DNA of 64,000 nt from Aaosphaeria pasadenensis (lineage: Eukaryota > Ascomycota > Dothideomycetes > Pleosporales). The position numbers and the translations under genes are program-made. Position 1 is the stretch's first letter, and each line of letters opens with the position of its first letter. This document shows, piece after piece, positions 21,646 to 34,548 of the stretch. Under the pieces are notes generated by a model. That model was not told where the DNA came from and made no database searches. It worked only from the letters and a program-made list of their open reading frames with translations. The DNA lies in contig JAKLMB010000010.1 of assembly GCA_022813625.1 (NCBI GenBank), positions 558,001 through 622,000 on the forward strand, read 5' to 3'.

Positions 21646-24577
21646 AGAGACTACTACCCTAATAAGAGTGGATTCGCGTGTGGGCCCAGGTAATCTTAAA
21701 ATGAGAGACATTATTGTTGCAGAGTTTAGAGACAAAAGAGAAAGACAGTGGACAGGGGGGGGGGGGAATGTGCCCGTCGCCATGCTACAACATGAGCCGT
21801 ACGAGAACACTGATGAATGTCGACGTTGTAAGAGCATCATGCATTGTAGAGTGTAGGTAAGTACAGAGTATGTGGTAGGTGTGATAGGAGGCAAGCGCGG
21901 TAGTTGGACGTCTTGGAAGGTAACGTTTTGGTGGGAAAGAAGAATCAGGCCCACGATGAATGGGGACTGGTGGCCTCGGCTACCACACAATGTGACTTCA
22001 TCGTACATGCAAAAGATGCAACCATTGCATGCGAAGTAACGAATGTGATCAGAATGATCTCATGTCGGGCGGCCTGGCGTGGAGACAAGAAGGAGGAGAA
22101 AGGACAAGACCAACAAGACAAGAAAAGACTGGTGGAGAAGAGGTTGCCGTGCAGGAAAGCGGAGTTGGAAAGGAAACAAAACATACTCTAGGGTTATGGA
22201 GCCATTTGAGCGACATGGGACGTCGATCTGTTCCCGAAGAGGAGAAGAGACAACAGACGAATAGGGACAGATTTGGGGTGCATGTCGAATGCGGTAGAGA
22301 TGGGAGGCGGTAGGGTGCCGGAGAGAGGAAGAGAAACGACTAAGAACGGAGATGGCGGTGCGTGGAGCTGAGATGGTGAGGTGATGGGACAGGATCACCA
22401 TAGCGGACGGCAAAGGATGATGATGGGAACAAGAATATGGGATTGTAAATGGGATTGGCGTTGGTACGGTACAAGGTACTCTACTCGTAGGGGTTGTTCC
22501 ACATGGCAGAAAAGAAGCGAGAGAAAAGAGAGAGAGGGGAGGGAGCCGGTTGGGGATCGGGCCAAATGGGGAAATGCCAACGCGATATCTGGGTGTTCAG
22601 GGTATCGCGATGTTCACGGGTGTTGCAGCCCTGCAGTAGACGTTTCGAAGTTGAACCTCTTGGGAGCAGAAGAAATACCTAAGGAAGAGCGTTGTAAGAA
22701 TCGTGTATTACTGTTGTAGTGAATAGTGTCCAATCCTCAGGAGGAGGAGGATTATTGTCTACGGAGGATCGCTGAGTCGTGGGTGCGTATGGACAGATTA
22801 ACGAGCAGATACATACAAGTAGCGTTACCAGCATGTACCAGTACCAGTACCAGTACCAGTATTGCCCATACGATTCACGAGGCAGTAGGCGTTTGGGTAA
22901 TAATGATCCACATGTCAGCCAAAAGATGGGAGATGATATTATTTCGTTAGGTATTACTGTCTGCATAATCTGTAACTATAAGGAGTAATCCGAGTAAGTA
23001 CGGAGTAATAGTTGATTCAATTCTTTTTTCTATTCTTTTTTTTTTTTTCCATTCTCAACTCAGGGGCAGGGCGGCGTGTAACCTTGCCTGACCTTACCTT
23101 GCCTTGCCTAAATTATCTTTAGCTTTCCTGACTGACAGTTCTATTACCTCTGCTATGATATTATTATTGCTCCATCTTCTGCTCTATTCTGCTTTGCTCT
23201 GTTCTGCTCTGCCTGGACTGGGCTGGATTGGGGGCTGGATCGCCTCACACCCTTTTTCGCAATTTCCATTTCCCCCTTCCACGGTCCACTACCGCACCGT
23301 ACCGTGCACTACAACGCGTATCGAATACATCCCCGATGGGAGTGGAGAAGAGAATTGACTGAAGATCCACTTGAGATGGTTCCCCTGGGTGATTGTGTCG
23401 TTCGTGATTGGCTCTATACTTTGAGGTTTTAGATACCAAAATTGCCTACTCGAGGTTTGGTGAGGCTAACTACGGAGATTCACTAATTACTGCTTGTACC
23501 AGTACTTTGGCGACTGGCCTATAGCGTAAACGTCGTATTCTGTACGTGCGTATCTGGGTACGTGTCTACCAAAATGTAAGTACCGTATACAGTACGCCGT
23601 ACACAGTATGTATCTACTGTACACACTGACACTGTATTTGACGATGCTGTCTGTGAGTCGTGACATGCGGGTAATTGCTGTAATAGAATAAATACTACTC
23701 CGTATGCAGGCTTCTCATCCTCCTCTCGCTTGTTAACCCACCTAAGAAGAACCTAAGAGGTACCTAAACTGCCTAACCATTGCCCCCTCCTCTAAGCACA
23801 ATCCCCCCCTAAGCAGGCCCTATTCCGGCCCCTAGACCAACCAACCAACCAAAGCCAGTCCCAAGTCCCCCCCCAACGCTCGCCCGGCCCCAAGTCAAAC
23901 ACACCCACCACCCAAACCTCTCTTCCTCTCTTCCTCTTGTCTCTCCGTCTCGTCTTCTCTCTTTCCAACCCAACTTTGACCACCACCACCACTCTCATTT
24001 ACTTGGCTGCTCTTCTCTTCTCCGTGCCGCTCTGGCATTCTTGTTTCTTATCCTACAACTCTCCTTCAACTACCTCATATCCTCCCCTCCCCTCTTCTGC
24101 TCCCTCTTCCTCATCCTTTTCCTTCTCTGCTTGGCTTGCACTGCCGTGTGCTCACCTATTCGTTGCGCGCCTCCTCCTGCATCGTATACTGCAGATCTAC
24201 AAGTAGCACAGCCTCGACACAGGCCTAACCCACCTCTTGTCGTCGCACTGCCTGCCCTACACCTATACCTATACCTACTCGCACCTTAATACTTCCTCAA
24301 CATTTCCTCGCTCCCTTCCTCCCGTTGACGACCTAATTTCTACGGCCTACCTGTACTCGCTCACCGTCATTTCCTCGCCAGCTACTTGGGACGCACCTAC
24401 CCTCCCACCCCCCGATCGAGACTCCTTTTCTTGCGACTCTCCACATCCACCGCCAGCCCCACACACTCTCCTGCGCAACGCTCTCTCTCCTCCGCGACGC
24501 TCACACGCACAAATAAACAAACACGGAACCAATTCATACCATTCGTTGAGGGGTCCCGCACCCAGGAACCAGTAGCC
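21646..24577. other. Long upstream region, no gene; pyrimidine-rich near 24,000
   Basis: About 2.9 kb without a supported gene. It holds a poly-T run at 23035-23050, a (GTACCA)n repeat at 22835-22861, CTATAC repeats near 24255-24275 and a long CT-rich stretch from about 23870 to 24550 just before the glycosyltransferase ATG, typical of the promoter and leader of active fungal genes. Confidence 0.6.
22835..22861. repeat. (GTACCA)n tandem repeat
   Basis: Between four and five copies of the 6-bp unit GTACCA in non-coding sequence. Confidence 0.85.
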
Positions 24578-26682
24578 ATGGCCTTGACCGAGGGCTCAAG
24601 GGCAAGGGCCTTCTGCACCCTCTTGAAGAATCTCGTCCTCGCCGCACTTCTCTACGCTGTCATCTTTGGCATAATCAACTTGGTGAGCGACCCCAGTGTG
24701 GCCACGAAGGGCAAACTAGGAATCCCCGCTTTCCTCGACAAGACTGGCCCTACTGAACTCATCAAGACCACAAAGGCCGGCGTCCAGGTCAAATTCGCGA
24801 GCTCCCCCAAGACTGTCACCATCAACCCGCATGCCAATGTCTTCAATCGCCCCGTCAGCGCTGTTCACATCAAGGACGACTTCATGGGCCCCCGACCCCA
24901 CGTTGATACCGAGGCCGACCTGAAAATGCTGGTGGAGGAGTGCAGGGGTACTTACGATGGCATTGAGAAGATGCGTAACGTTTTCGACTGCCTCAAGTTC
25001 TTCGCCGATGGAGAGGACCGCTATTACTCCCTTCCCAAGGAGTCTGCCCGCGCCAGCGCCCAGGATCCCCGCAAGGCCGAATACGTGAACGCGGATGGAA
25101 ACAACAACTCCCTCACCAAGTACGTTTCTCCCACTGAAGCTGTGGCTGCCAATGGCTCCGACATTGGCACTTGCTCTGGACCCATCATTCCCTACCATGT
25201 ATACTGGACTGGTCCTGCGACCTGGCGTGTTGAGGTCTTTGTCAAAAGCTATCTATACACTCAGAACTTGGCTTGCTCGCGCCTCTGGATCTGGCTCGAC
25301 AGCGATAGGAATCCAAAGGCAGTGGACGATATGCTGAACAAGGATGCCCTTTTCGTACGCTTCCTTCCCCTTGTCCGCCGTGGTGACATCGTCTTGAAGG
25401 CCTGGAAGTTCCCCTCCCGAATTCCTCTCCCCAAGGATGACGAACAGAGGAACGGATATGGCTACTACAGCAGCCCGGGAAAGCCCAACATCAAGGGCGA
25501 GAAGACGGTCGCGGAAAACATCGTTGAAGACAAATCCGGACAGCAGTGGCTCGTGCTTACTCCGAAACAAATGACATTCCTGCCTGTCGCTGTCTCAGAT
25601 GCTGTTCGGTTCGTCGTGTTGCACATTCACGGTGGTGCCTACTTTGACATGGATGTATTGATGCTTAGAGATATGCGCCCTCTGCTACTACCAAAGGAGC
25701 ACGCATTCGCTGAGCGATGGGCCGCCCACCCTCACCCCGGAGACTACAACACTGCCATCATGTCGCTCACTGCCAATTCCTCGATCTCCTCCTACCTGCT
25801 CTACGGCGGAATCCGTATGGGGCTCAATTTCCATCCCCGAGTTCTGGGACGCATGGCCTGGAAGGACAACCGCGACCAGGAATTCCTCATGCTGGAGACG
25901 GGCGCCTTCGACCCAATCTGGACCGAGTTCAATTGGGACCGAGAGGGTCGATGCACGGTTCCGTGCCTGCGAGATTATGGCGCTGCATTCAAAGGCAAGA
26001 AGGGAGCATTGAAGGACGAGTGGGAGAGCTACGATGGCCCGCAATTGAAGGCTATTGATCTCGAAAAGTCACAGAAAGAGCTGCGAGTCCGTGATGAGGC
26101 TGAGGCTGATGGACCCGCGTCGACCCCTTCAAAGCTCATCAAGCGGGGCCGTGAGGATCAAGACAACGTGCCAGCTTCGGCAGCGGCGCCCACCCCGAAG
26201 GTCGAACACGCCGACTCTTTCCAGGCAACCCCAGATGAGGAGACCGAATTGCGAAAGGCCGGCGTGGTTGCAGATTACATCCTTGCCGAGGATAAGTTCC
26301 CGCCTAACAACCGTACATTGGAGAATTTCTTCCGCGGTGCCTGGACCTATCACATTCACAATCAGGTAAGTGCTGTATATTTTGCTGCTGGGCTGGCTTG
26401 CGTTCCTGCATATGTCGCGCCTATCAGCTTTTGCCTTTATTTTATTTTTTTTCAGCTGTTCCGTGGTTCTGTACCAGCCGGACGCCAAAACCTCGGCCAA
26501 TCACGATCAGTGGCTAACATGTCTTCTCACAGTGGCTGAAGCACCCCGAACCATCGTCTTGGATCTCCATTCTCGAACATGCGCATGATGGATTCTTTGC
26601 AGGCACTCGCACCAACATCTACGGTGAGAAGTGGACTGGCATGGACCTTGCGCCATACAACCATTGGCCCGAGTTTGTTTGA
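24578..26682 (+). CDS. Type II membrane glycosyltransferase with DXD motif (645 aa)
   Basis: Two exons, 24578-26365 and 26533-26682, split by a 167-bp intron (GTAAGT to CACAG). The ATG at 24578 sits in a good context (GCCATGG) and no in-frame ATG lies upstream. A short cytosolic N terminus is followed by one membrane span (about residues 16-37, LKNLVLAALLYAVIFGIINL), as in Golgi type II enzymes. The catalytic core has VVLHIHGGAYFDMDVLMLRD, with D357-x-D359 binding the metal and nucleotide sugar, as in the Gly_transf_sug / alpha-1,4-glycosyltransferase group (GT32-like). Exon 2 supplies WLKHPEPSSWISILEH and the end of the C-terminal domain. An insert at about 500-560 is charged and low in complexity. 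Likely acts on glycans or glycolipids in the Golgi. The acceptor is unknown. Confidence 0.88.
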
Positions 26683-28013
26683 ACCCGGCCAGCATCGCAT
26701 ATACCTTCCCCCTTCACCGTGGTCGACACAAGACCACCGTCGTGAAGGACGCCGCTTCGCAGGTTTTGTTAATGAGAAGGTCAATTCGTCACTTCTCATG
26801 AAGAACCTGCGTGGTGGTTTGCTCTGTTGGTCGAAAGATAAATATCTTCGATCAATAGACGCGCACACCACACAATGACGTTTCGCTTGCCGGAACCTCT
26901 GTGGCGATTTCCAGGGCTATCCCATTACTCGGTTGACGGCCATCACATATTCGGCGTTATCAAAGGATCAGGCGCTTTTGTTCAGCGTCGGAGTTACATA
27001 CCAGGATCCACGGACGCTTCATGCTTTTTGTCCGACTTTTTCTCATACCCCCATGATCACCAAATCATGTTTGTTTACATTCGCTTCTTGTGTTTTTATT
27101 CTGGGGAAACATTGTGAACTATGCTATACCCGCTATTGTTCTTTCGCTTCTTCAGGCTCGCACGACAAAACCGGGGCTCAATGTAGAATGTTCGTCTCTC
27201 GACAACCTTCCCCAGCTTGCCACTTCTTTCCATGATCCCCTAGCCACTTCCAAGGCGGGAAAGTCGAGCCTCGCATTGCCCCCCGTCGGATCTCACGGGG
27301 GTTTCACACAAAAGAAATCATTACTAAACCCAAATCACGTTCCATTGGGTTCGGTCTTCTCTTCGTCTTTTTGTTTTTCAATCAAGGTGGTTCATTCACA
27401 CGGCGGGCTTTTCTTCACGCACAAGTACAACAAAAGAATGATGCGCGCTTCAGTAATAGGGGACGTCTACGTCCCATTGTCGTGCCATGTCAGGAGGCGG
27501 GGTCGGAGGGAGGTGATTGCTGTTCAAAGTACAGGGAAAGCAGATCGGGGTGTGGTGAAGAGAGGGGTGAGGGAAGATGGGGAGATTTAGTGAATTGAAT
27601 TGAATTGAACTGAATTGAACTGAAATCAACGAAGAAGAAATGTTTGTTTATTTGTTACACGTGTGATAGGGTGTAATTGTGTGACGGATGGACTTGTGTA
27701 ACAGATGCAAGTCGGGCAACAGACGTGATGTGGACGGTGTATCAAGTAGGAAAGTCAAGTGGGAGGGAAATTTTCAATTAAGTATTCTGATTCTCATTTA
27801 CTCCTTCATACTCCCACGTCTGTCGTCCTATGAGGTAAACTGAACTACACGACACAATGCACCCCCTACCATAACCCCCCTCGTGCCCTTCCCACACCAT
27901 CACAACGCGCACAACCACTCTTTTGCGAAAGATGCCGAAAACAAGAGCACACGCCGCCGCCGCCTTGTATCCGATAAACAACTAAGAGGAAACCATGAAG
28001 AAAGGGGAGAGGT
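26683..28013. other. Convergent intergenic region, no gene; (GAATT)n repeat
   Basis: 1.3 kb between the ends of two convergent genes. It holds 3'-UTR-like sequence and a degenerate TGAATTGAAT/TGAACTGAAT repeat at 27591-27624. Short open frames have no motifs. Confidence 0.6.
27591..27624. repeat. (TGAAT)n / TGAAC degenerate repeat
   Basis: About seven 5-bp units, alternating GAATT and GAACT types. Confidence 0.8.
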
Positions 28014-30507
28014 TTACAAATCAATAAGCGGCTCGTCGACGACTTTCTGCGGGGCAGCCACGACTGGGTTTTGCGGAGCGCTGGGAAAGCTCTCGGGGCC
28101 GTAGCCGCCGGTTGCGTAGGGTGCTGGCTGCCATGGGGCTTGTGCTGGTTGCTGCTGTTGTTGCGGTTGCCAGGAGGGGGTTTGTTGGTATGATTGTTGT
28201 TGTTGGGGAGGGTATGGCTGTGCGGTTGAGGCGGGTTGGGGGGGTGGCGGGGAGATGGGTGCTTGTTGTTGTTGCTGTTGCTGCTGCTGCTGCTGGGGAA
28301 GGGGAGCGCGGTTGTAGAGTTCGGGGGAGGAGGGTTGTTGAGCTGGTGCTGATGGTTGTTGTTGCTGTTGTTGGGGGGAGGCGAAGCTCTGGGTGCGTTG
28401 GACGGTGGGTTGCGGCGGGGCGGATGCGTCGCCATAGTAGTAATTCGAGCTTTCGGCGTCGGAGACTGTGGATGGGGGTGCTTGGGGTGGGTAGGAGGGT
28501 TGGGACTGTGGTGGGTATTGTTGTTGTTGGTTTGATACTTGGCGTTGTAGTCGCGGTGAGGCGTCTGGGGCGGATGGTCGTTGCTGGTATGCGGATGTGC
28601 TGGGTGGTCGTTGTTGTTGTTGGGCGGGTCCGGATGGGTATGAGGATAGGGTTGGGTAGGGTTGTGAGGGCTGTTGGTATTGTTCATATGTCGGGGCGTT
28701 GAACTGGGGCGGGACGGAACCTCCTCTGTCGTACTGAGCCTGTGGGGCAGGTGTCTGGTGTGGTGTAGATTGGTATCCATAGTATGATTGAGGTCGGTCG
28801 TAGTTCGTTGGGGCTGTGTTGTCGGTGTAGTAGCCTTCTCCACCGGGTCCTTCCGATTGTCCAGATCCAATGCTTGGATACAATGAAGATGCGGGACGTT
28901 GGGCACTCTGTGGGAGACCGTAGGCAGCCGAAGTCTGGCTGTATGTACTTGATAACCTCTCTTCGAGCATACGGTCATAGTAGCGCACGACCGTCGAGAG
29001 TTTAGCGTGCAGATCGAGAAGTGTGTCTATAATGATAAGTTTTCGATACACCACAGCTTACAGTCAGAGGGATTCTTACCGTGCTTGCTCATTGTCTCGC
29101 CATATGTACGGGCCAGCTTCGGTCGTAGTTTGCCAATGCTTTCATACAATTCTTGAATTTGAGGCTCGCGCAATATTGTTCCAGGTGGTTGATGTTGTAG
29201 TCGATCCACTAACGTTGAGAAAAGGTTGATGTTCTCCGCCTCCACGGGTGTCAACTCGTAGTCATTCTTCGGTGCGACAATTGGGGCACCGTTCGAGGTC
29301 GAGCTTTGTTGACGCAGGGCGGCCGCATGCTTCTTCTTCTGCTCTTCCATATCAGCCAGCGAGGCCGCGATGGCAGCTTTCAGATCCGGGTCATCCTCCT
29401 CTTCTGGCTCTGCTTTCGATACATGGGTTGTGGTCGGTTTGGTCTGCTGTAGTTGGGCTTGTGGAACAAAACCTTGCCCGCTGTGACCCTTTGCATCCTC
29501 TAAACTCATTTCCAATGCTCGCTTCAGATCAGCGTCAAAACTGTCCTCCACACGCGCGTTCCTTGGTTCCATGGAGCCTTGATATAATGTCTTGGCCGGC
29601 TTTGCTGCATCAAATCCTCTTGGGACAGGAGTCGCACGGGACTTGTCGGTCAGTTTAGCATGGCATCCATCGTCTACACGGACAGGCTCCATTATTCCTA
29701 GGTGCGGGAGGGGAATGGCCTTGCTTGAACAAGCGCCGCAGAAGACGTTTCCGCAGTTTCTGCAATGGTGTTTCCGGTTCGTAAACGTAAAGGGGGTTCG
29801 GCATCGCATACAAACGTCGGAGTCGGTCCATTCGGGAGGCTATCGATGAGGTTAGCATTGCGCATTTGACGCCCTATATGAAATACACTCACAGCACTGC
29901 TATCAAGCATACTGCTGGCAATGTCGACCTTTGGTGGGAACCGAAATCCCTCGCGTTCCAGGGTACGATAGACCTCATTGATGTAAACGAGGTTGCTGCG
30001 GCCTTCAGCAGCACTTGCCCAAGATTGAATCAGCTCTAGCATTTTGTTCTTAACATCCTCGTTCGGTGCGACGCTCGCTGGAGCCTTCAGTAATGAGGTC
30101 AAATTGTCCATGAATTCGCGTGAAGCAATCTCGGTGATGAAATGCGCGCCACCATTCTTAACACAGGTATCCGTAAGCTAGAACCCGGATTAGCAGTGTG
30201 CCAGAAGTCCAGGAAGAGCTGGAAAGCATACATTCAATGCGCCTAGCTGTACGTTTGGGTTCTTGTTTCCTATCCTTTTCTTCAATGCGCGCATAGCCTC
30301 TTTAGGCTGCACTGTTTTGGAGCGAATGACGTCGGATATCTCGAGGTTGAGGGGCATGTCCTCCCTAGAATCTCGTTAGCAAAAGTCCAACACTGAAAGG
30401 AGATTCCGAAGTTTCCGAAAGGGACAGCCGTACAAGCTCGAAGACGTAGCGCGCTCGATCTGCTCATCGAGCATGCTGTTGGATGAAGACCCAAACCAGC
30501 CTGCCAT
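28014..30507 (-). CDS. VPS27: Vps27, ESCRT-0 subunit (VHS-FYVE-UIM; 754 aa)
   Basis: Five exons on the minus strand: 30434-30507, 30232-30364, 29893-30177, 29080-29839 and 28014-29026. The protein starts MAGWFGSSS. The VHS domain covers about residues 8-145, a FYVE zinc finger 165-228 (WTDSD, then RKHHCRNCG, the PI3P-binding signature), followed by two ubiquitin-interacting motifs, about 264-281 (ADLKRALEMSLEDA) and 312-330 (PDLKAAIAASLADM). A helical region for ESCRT-0 assembly follows, then a Gln/Pro/Tyr-rich tail. The protein ends EPLIDL, and LIDL fits a clathrin box. It recognises ubiquitinated cargo on PI3P-rich endosomes and recruits ESCRT-I. One oddity is that the first Cys of the last FYVE zinc pair is Asp220. 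The gene diverges from a Doa4-type deubiquitinase of the same pathway. Confidence 0.94.
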
Positions 30508-31059
30508 GGTGCCTAGCGGTGTGGCGGTGGGGTTGGGGAGCCTGTATGGAGAGAACTATGCGTGAGTGTCGTCGCGAGGACCGCCGGAAAATACAAATTC
30601 GAGCCGTTCCTGGGGTTTTGTATGCTTTGATAAGTAATTTGGGTGTTGTGTTGGTTCCGCGGCGGAGTTACAGGTAGGAAGCTTTCCTGGACGTCGCGGG
30701 AGCTTCTTCGGGTTGGGCTTGGCTCCTCGTCATCCTCCGCCACATGCATCAATGCGCACTACCTTCCTGTTGCACACCTCACTTTCAATCCTCGTTAATA
30801 CGCACTCTTCACAGATTCGCTTCACGTATAACCCTCTGAGACGTTGCCAGTGTACGATCCGCTCACTTTGAATCCTCCATAACGCTAGTATTCTAGGGTC
30901 ACATTCGTTGAGTACCCTTATATCACAACCCTGGATCGCCATTTCCCCACCCGAGAACCCAAACTCTACCCAATATCGTAGACAACGACCGCCAGAACCG
31001 AAGCCGCCTGATTCCTACTCTGTTACTATTCTGAATGCCATGAAAATCTTAGACAGGCG
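30508..31059. promoter_or_regulatory. Shared divergent promoter region of VPS27 and the Doa4-like gene
   Basis: The two start codons face away from each other across 552 bp, so promoters of both genes must lie here or overlap upstream coding sequence. A two-codon upstream ORF (ATG CCA TGA at 31034) precedes the plus-strand gene. I see no clear TATA box. Function as a shared promoter is inferred from position. Confidence 0.6.
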
Positions 31060-34000
31060 ATGAGTGCAGCTGGTCCCTTACCCCCACCGCCCCCAGGACG
31101 ACCACCAGGCACTGCCATGAATGGACATCCCCATGGCTCGAACGGTAGCGGTGATGGCTGGGCAGTGAATAATACAGTGGGTGGCAATAGAGGTTCGGGA
31201 GGCCCATCTCCTTCTGTTGCAGAAATATCTGCGGCTGCAGGCGAGAAGGTCAACGAACTGAAGCACCAGCCGGTATGTTGTCGCAAAAGACAATCCCGTG
31301 GGTTCACCCAACTTATAACATATAGATCGCACGTTTGGTCGAGCTAGCGAGACAGCACTTTCACAATGCGAAACTACGATCAAACGGGCGAGAAGGCTTC
31401 CCCGCAACATACTGGGAGTATTTGATGGCGTATGAGCTTGTCGTCGAGGCAGTACCAGGGCACCGCGATTATTATGACAAGATCAATAACAGTCGAGGCC
31501 AGCTATCACGCGATTACAAGGACCTATTGAGGGTAAGCAAGACCCTGTATGCGTGGTCTGGTGTGGAACTAACACGACAATAGGAAGTAAGGTCCAACGA
31601 GGAGCGATTCGTTCGCATAAGGGAAATTATAGCCAACGAGAACAAGCGAAATGGACTTCGTGGATCGCAAATATCCTCGCGTCTATCGTCAGGAGCCTCG
31701 CAGTACACCACTGCCTCGGTAGAATCTGAACTGAACAGCCGCCGTTTCTCAAGTAGCGCTATACCAAAGCGCGACGATGAGCTTATGATGCCCAACGTAC
31801 CGCTTCATGCGCCTTCTGGGCGTGCGCCCCCCTCCACGCAGGCCGACGCTCCTCGCAAACCTCAAGTACACCCAAAACCACAATCATTACATGGACGAGC
31901 GCTCCACCAGAGTTCGGCCTCAATCAGCGGTCCGATCGACACAAATGATCTCGCAGCGAGATTCGCAAGTCTAAGAGGAACAGCAGCACCAATCAACACA
32001 TCCCCAGCACCTTCTGGACACAATGCATCCGTCAAAATGCCATCCCCCACAGACTACCACTCAACCCGACCCTTGGGACCTCGCGACATGCCTCCTCCGC
32101 CCCTATCATCCTCACGTGCCCCAACACATCCCCCGAAGCTGCCACTGGATACTAAACTTGCAGCTTCCATGCCTAAAGAGCCAAGTCCAACCTACAGTCC
32201 TGCCCGGAATCTTTCGCTTCCCGCCCATATTCCAGCTCCGCGGTCCACGGCGAGGAGTATGGTTGGCACGGGCGGTCGCAGCAATTCTCTAGCCGCGTCG
32301 TCGAGTGCGTCGGCCTATGCGCCAGGCTCAAATGGAGATTCCGACTCCTATTTTCCTACACAGCCTATGAATGTGCCACCGGCACCAGCCAGAAGGACAT
32401 CAGTCAACAAGCCTATGGAGCTGCAGATTACCGCCGAGAAACTGTATGACTATATCAGGATGTACAATGTGCTACTGATCGACGTGCGAAACCGTGAAGA
32501 GTTTGATTCTGGTCATATTTTTGTCAGGTCAGTCATTTGCATTGAGCCAACTGCTTTAAGAGACGACTTCTCGGCCGAGCAATTGCAGGACAGCCTCATA
32601 ATCTCACCCGATGAGGAACTGGCAATGTTCGAAAGACGCAACGAGTACGACCTCGTCGTATATTACGATGAAACAACAAAGACACACGCGTTTCTCAACA
32701 AATATAATCCCAACGAGAGAGAACTTGCACTGAAGCGAGTGTACACCACTTTACACGAGTTCAACGCAGAAAAACCTCTTCAGAGACCTCCAATATTCCT
32801 AATGGGTGGTATTGATGCTTGGACGGATTTGGTAGGCACACAATCATTGAAAATGAGTACAACAGCCGGTCAGGTTGCAAGTGGCCGTAATCAAGTTGCC
32901 AGGCCGATCAGGCGAGCCGCTGCGGCAAGCCAGGCCGCGAAGCTCAATCTACACAGACGACGAATGCGCGAATATGCGCCGATGGACGAGGATGAAGAAC
33001 GGCAGTGGCTTGAGGAGGCACGTAGAGGGAGGGTTGTGTTTGATCAACAAGATGAAGACTATGAGGATGACGAGCCCGCGTCCCCAGTGTATCGCACCAC
33101 TGAGGAATTTCTACGCCACTTCCCGGAAATCGATGCGCAGCAGTCCATGGTATATCCATCAAGGCCTCCTCCATCGGTGCCACTAAATGCACCGGCTCCA
33201 TACGTTGCCCCGCCCATCCCACAGGCACCATCACGGCCTGCTCCTTCGGTCCCCAGGGTCAGCTACAGTGGTGTCCATGAGCGCCAAGTGGCACCTCAAG
33301 GGCGCGCTAATCAATTGCCAGTATATGTATCGCCCGGTCGCCATGGACAAATGAGACTTCATCGAACGGGACTCATTAACTTCGGTGTTACATGCTACAT
33401 GAACTCTGTAGTGCAGTGCCTCGCAGCTAATGCCGAACTGAGTGGCATCTTCTTGTCCCCAAGATATCTACAGGACATTCAACGAGATAACTGGAAAGGG
33501 ACGAAGGGAATTCTACCGGAAGCTTATGCTACGTTGATCTCCAATCTTTATAAAGGAGATGTGAACTCTCTCCGCCCAACAAGCTTCAGGGTAAGCGAAT
33601 AGCTTCTTTCCGCTGTGTTTCAATCTAATCATTGTGCAGAGAATATGCGGTCACTTCAACTCCCAGTGGGGCGTAGATGAACAACAGGATGCGAAAGAGT
33701 TTCTAGAGTTCGTCTTAGATCATCTACATGAGGATCTCAACTTGAAGTGGAATCGGTCGCCATTGAAGCAATTGTCAGAGGCCGAGGAAATGAGAAGAGA
33801 GTCATTCCCCCGGCCGTACGTGGCAATTGTTGAGTGGAGCCGTTACACCCATCGTGAGATGTCTGTGATCGGTCGTATGTTTGCTGGGCAGCATGCCTCC
33901 CAACTCACATGCACAACATGCGGTATCACAAGTACGACCTATGAAGCTTTCTGGAGTATAAGCGTTGAGATTCCGAGAAACCGACCGGCAGACCTTCGTG

Positions 34001-34548
34001 ATTGCTTGCGATCCTATTGCTCACCTGAAAGACTCTCGGGTGACGAAGTCTGGCGATGCCCGAGATGTAAGAAAGACCGCGAGGCCATGAAGAAAATCAC
34101 AATTACACGGGCACCGGATTCGTTGGTCGTGCACTTCAAACGATTCAGCGCTTCCCATACGGAGAGAGCACATAAGGTCCGGTCAGAGATTAACTTCCCA
34201 TTGCAAGGCTTGGATCTCGCACCTTTCATGGAACCCTCGATCACTCCCGAGGACGAGAAGAGATTGATGACCATACCAGACGGTGCCTCATATTTGGCTA
34301 ACCTCAAACAGGATCCTGCCATGAATGGACCTTTCCAATACAACGCATATGCTGTTATCCATCACATTGGCAATTCACTGGGTAGCGGACATTACATCGC
34401 GCATGTAAAAGACAAGTCTCGTGGCTGTTGGCGGCGCTTCAACGACACCAATGTCAACGACTTTGAGCCTGCAAACTTGCAGGGTATGGACCGTCTCCAA
34501 AGCGAGCGAGCATACATCGTTTTCTATGAACGTGAACGAGTTGCGTGA
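31060..34548 (+). CDS. DOA4: Doa4/USP8-type ubiquitin C-terminal hydrolase with MIT-like and rhodanese domains (1111 aa)
   Basis: Four exons: 31060-31272, 31326-31532, 31584-33590 and 33640-34548. Introns are 49-53 bp with GTATGT or GTAAGC donors and TAG/CAG acceptors. A Pro-rich start is followed by a helical USP8-dimerisation/MIT-like domain (about 50-150), a Pro/Ser-rich linker, a rhodanese domain (about 345-490) and the peptidase C19 domain (about 735-1110). The catalytic parts are GLINFGVTCYMNSVVQCL with Cys744, SGHYIAHV with His1060 and FNDTNV. A zinc ribbon CTTCG ... CPRCKK lies between. The rhodanese loop has no active-site Cys (VVYYDET), as in Doa4 and USP8, so it is structural. The enzyme removes ubiquitin from cargo at endosomes before it enters luminal vesicles. 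The gene diverges from VPS27. Confidence 0.93.

Noticed and set aside
24386..24577. N-terminal extension of the glycosyltransferase
   Set aside because: No ATG in this part of the frame. The ATG at 24578 has a good context and is followed directly by the expected membrane anchor.
27866..28978. Long His/Pro/Asn-rich frame overlapping the last VPS27 exon
   Set aside because: It is another reading of the Gln/Pro-rich VPS27 tail (CAG/CAA repeats). The VPS27 frame continues a complete family protein through spliced exons.
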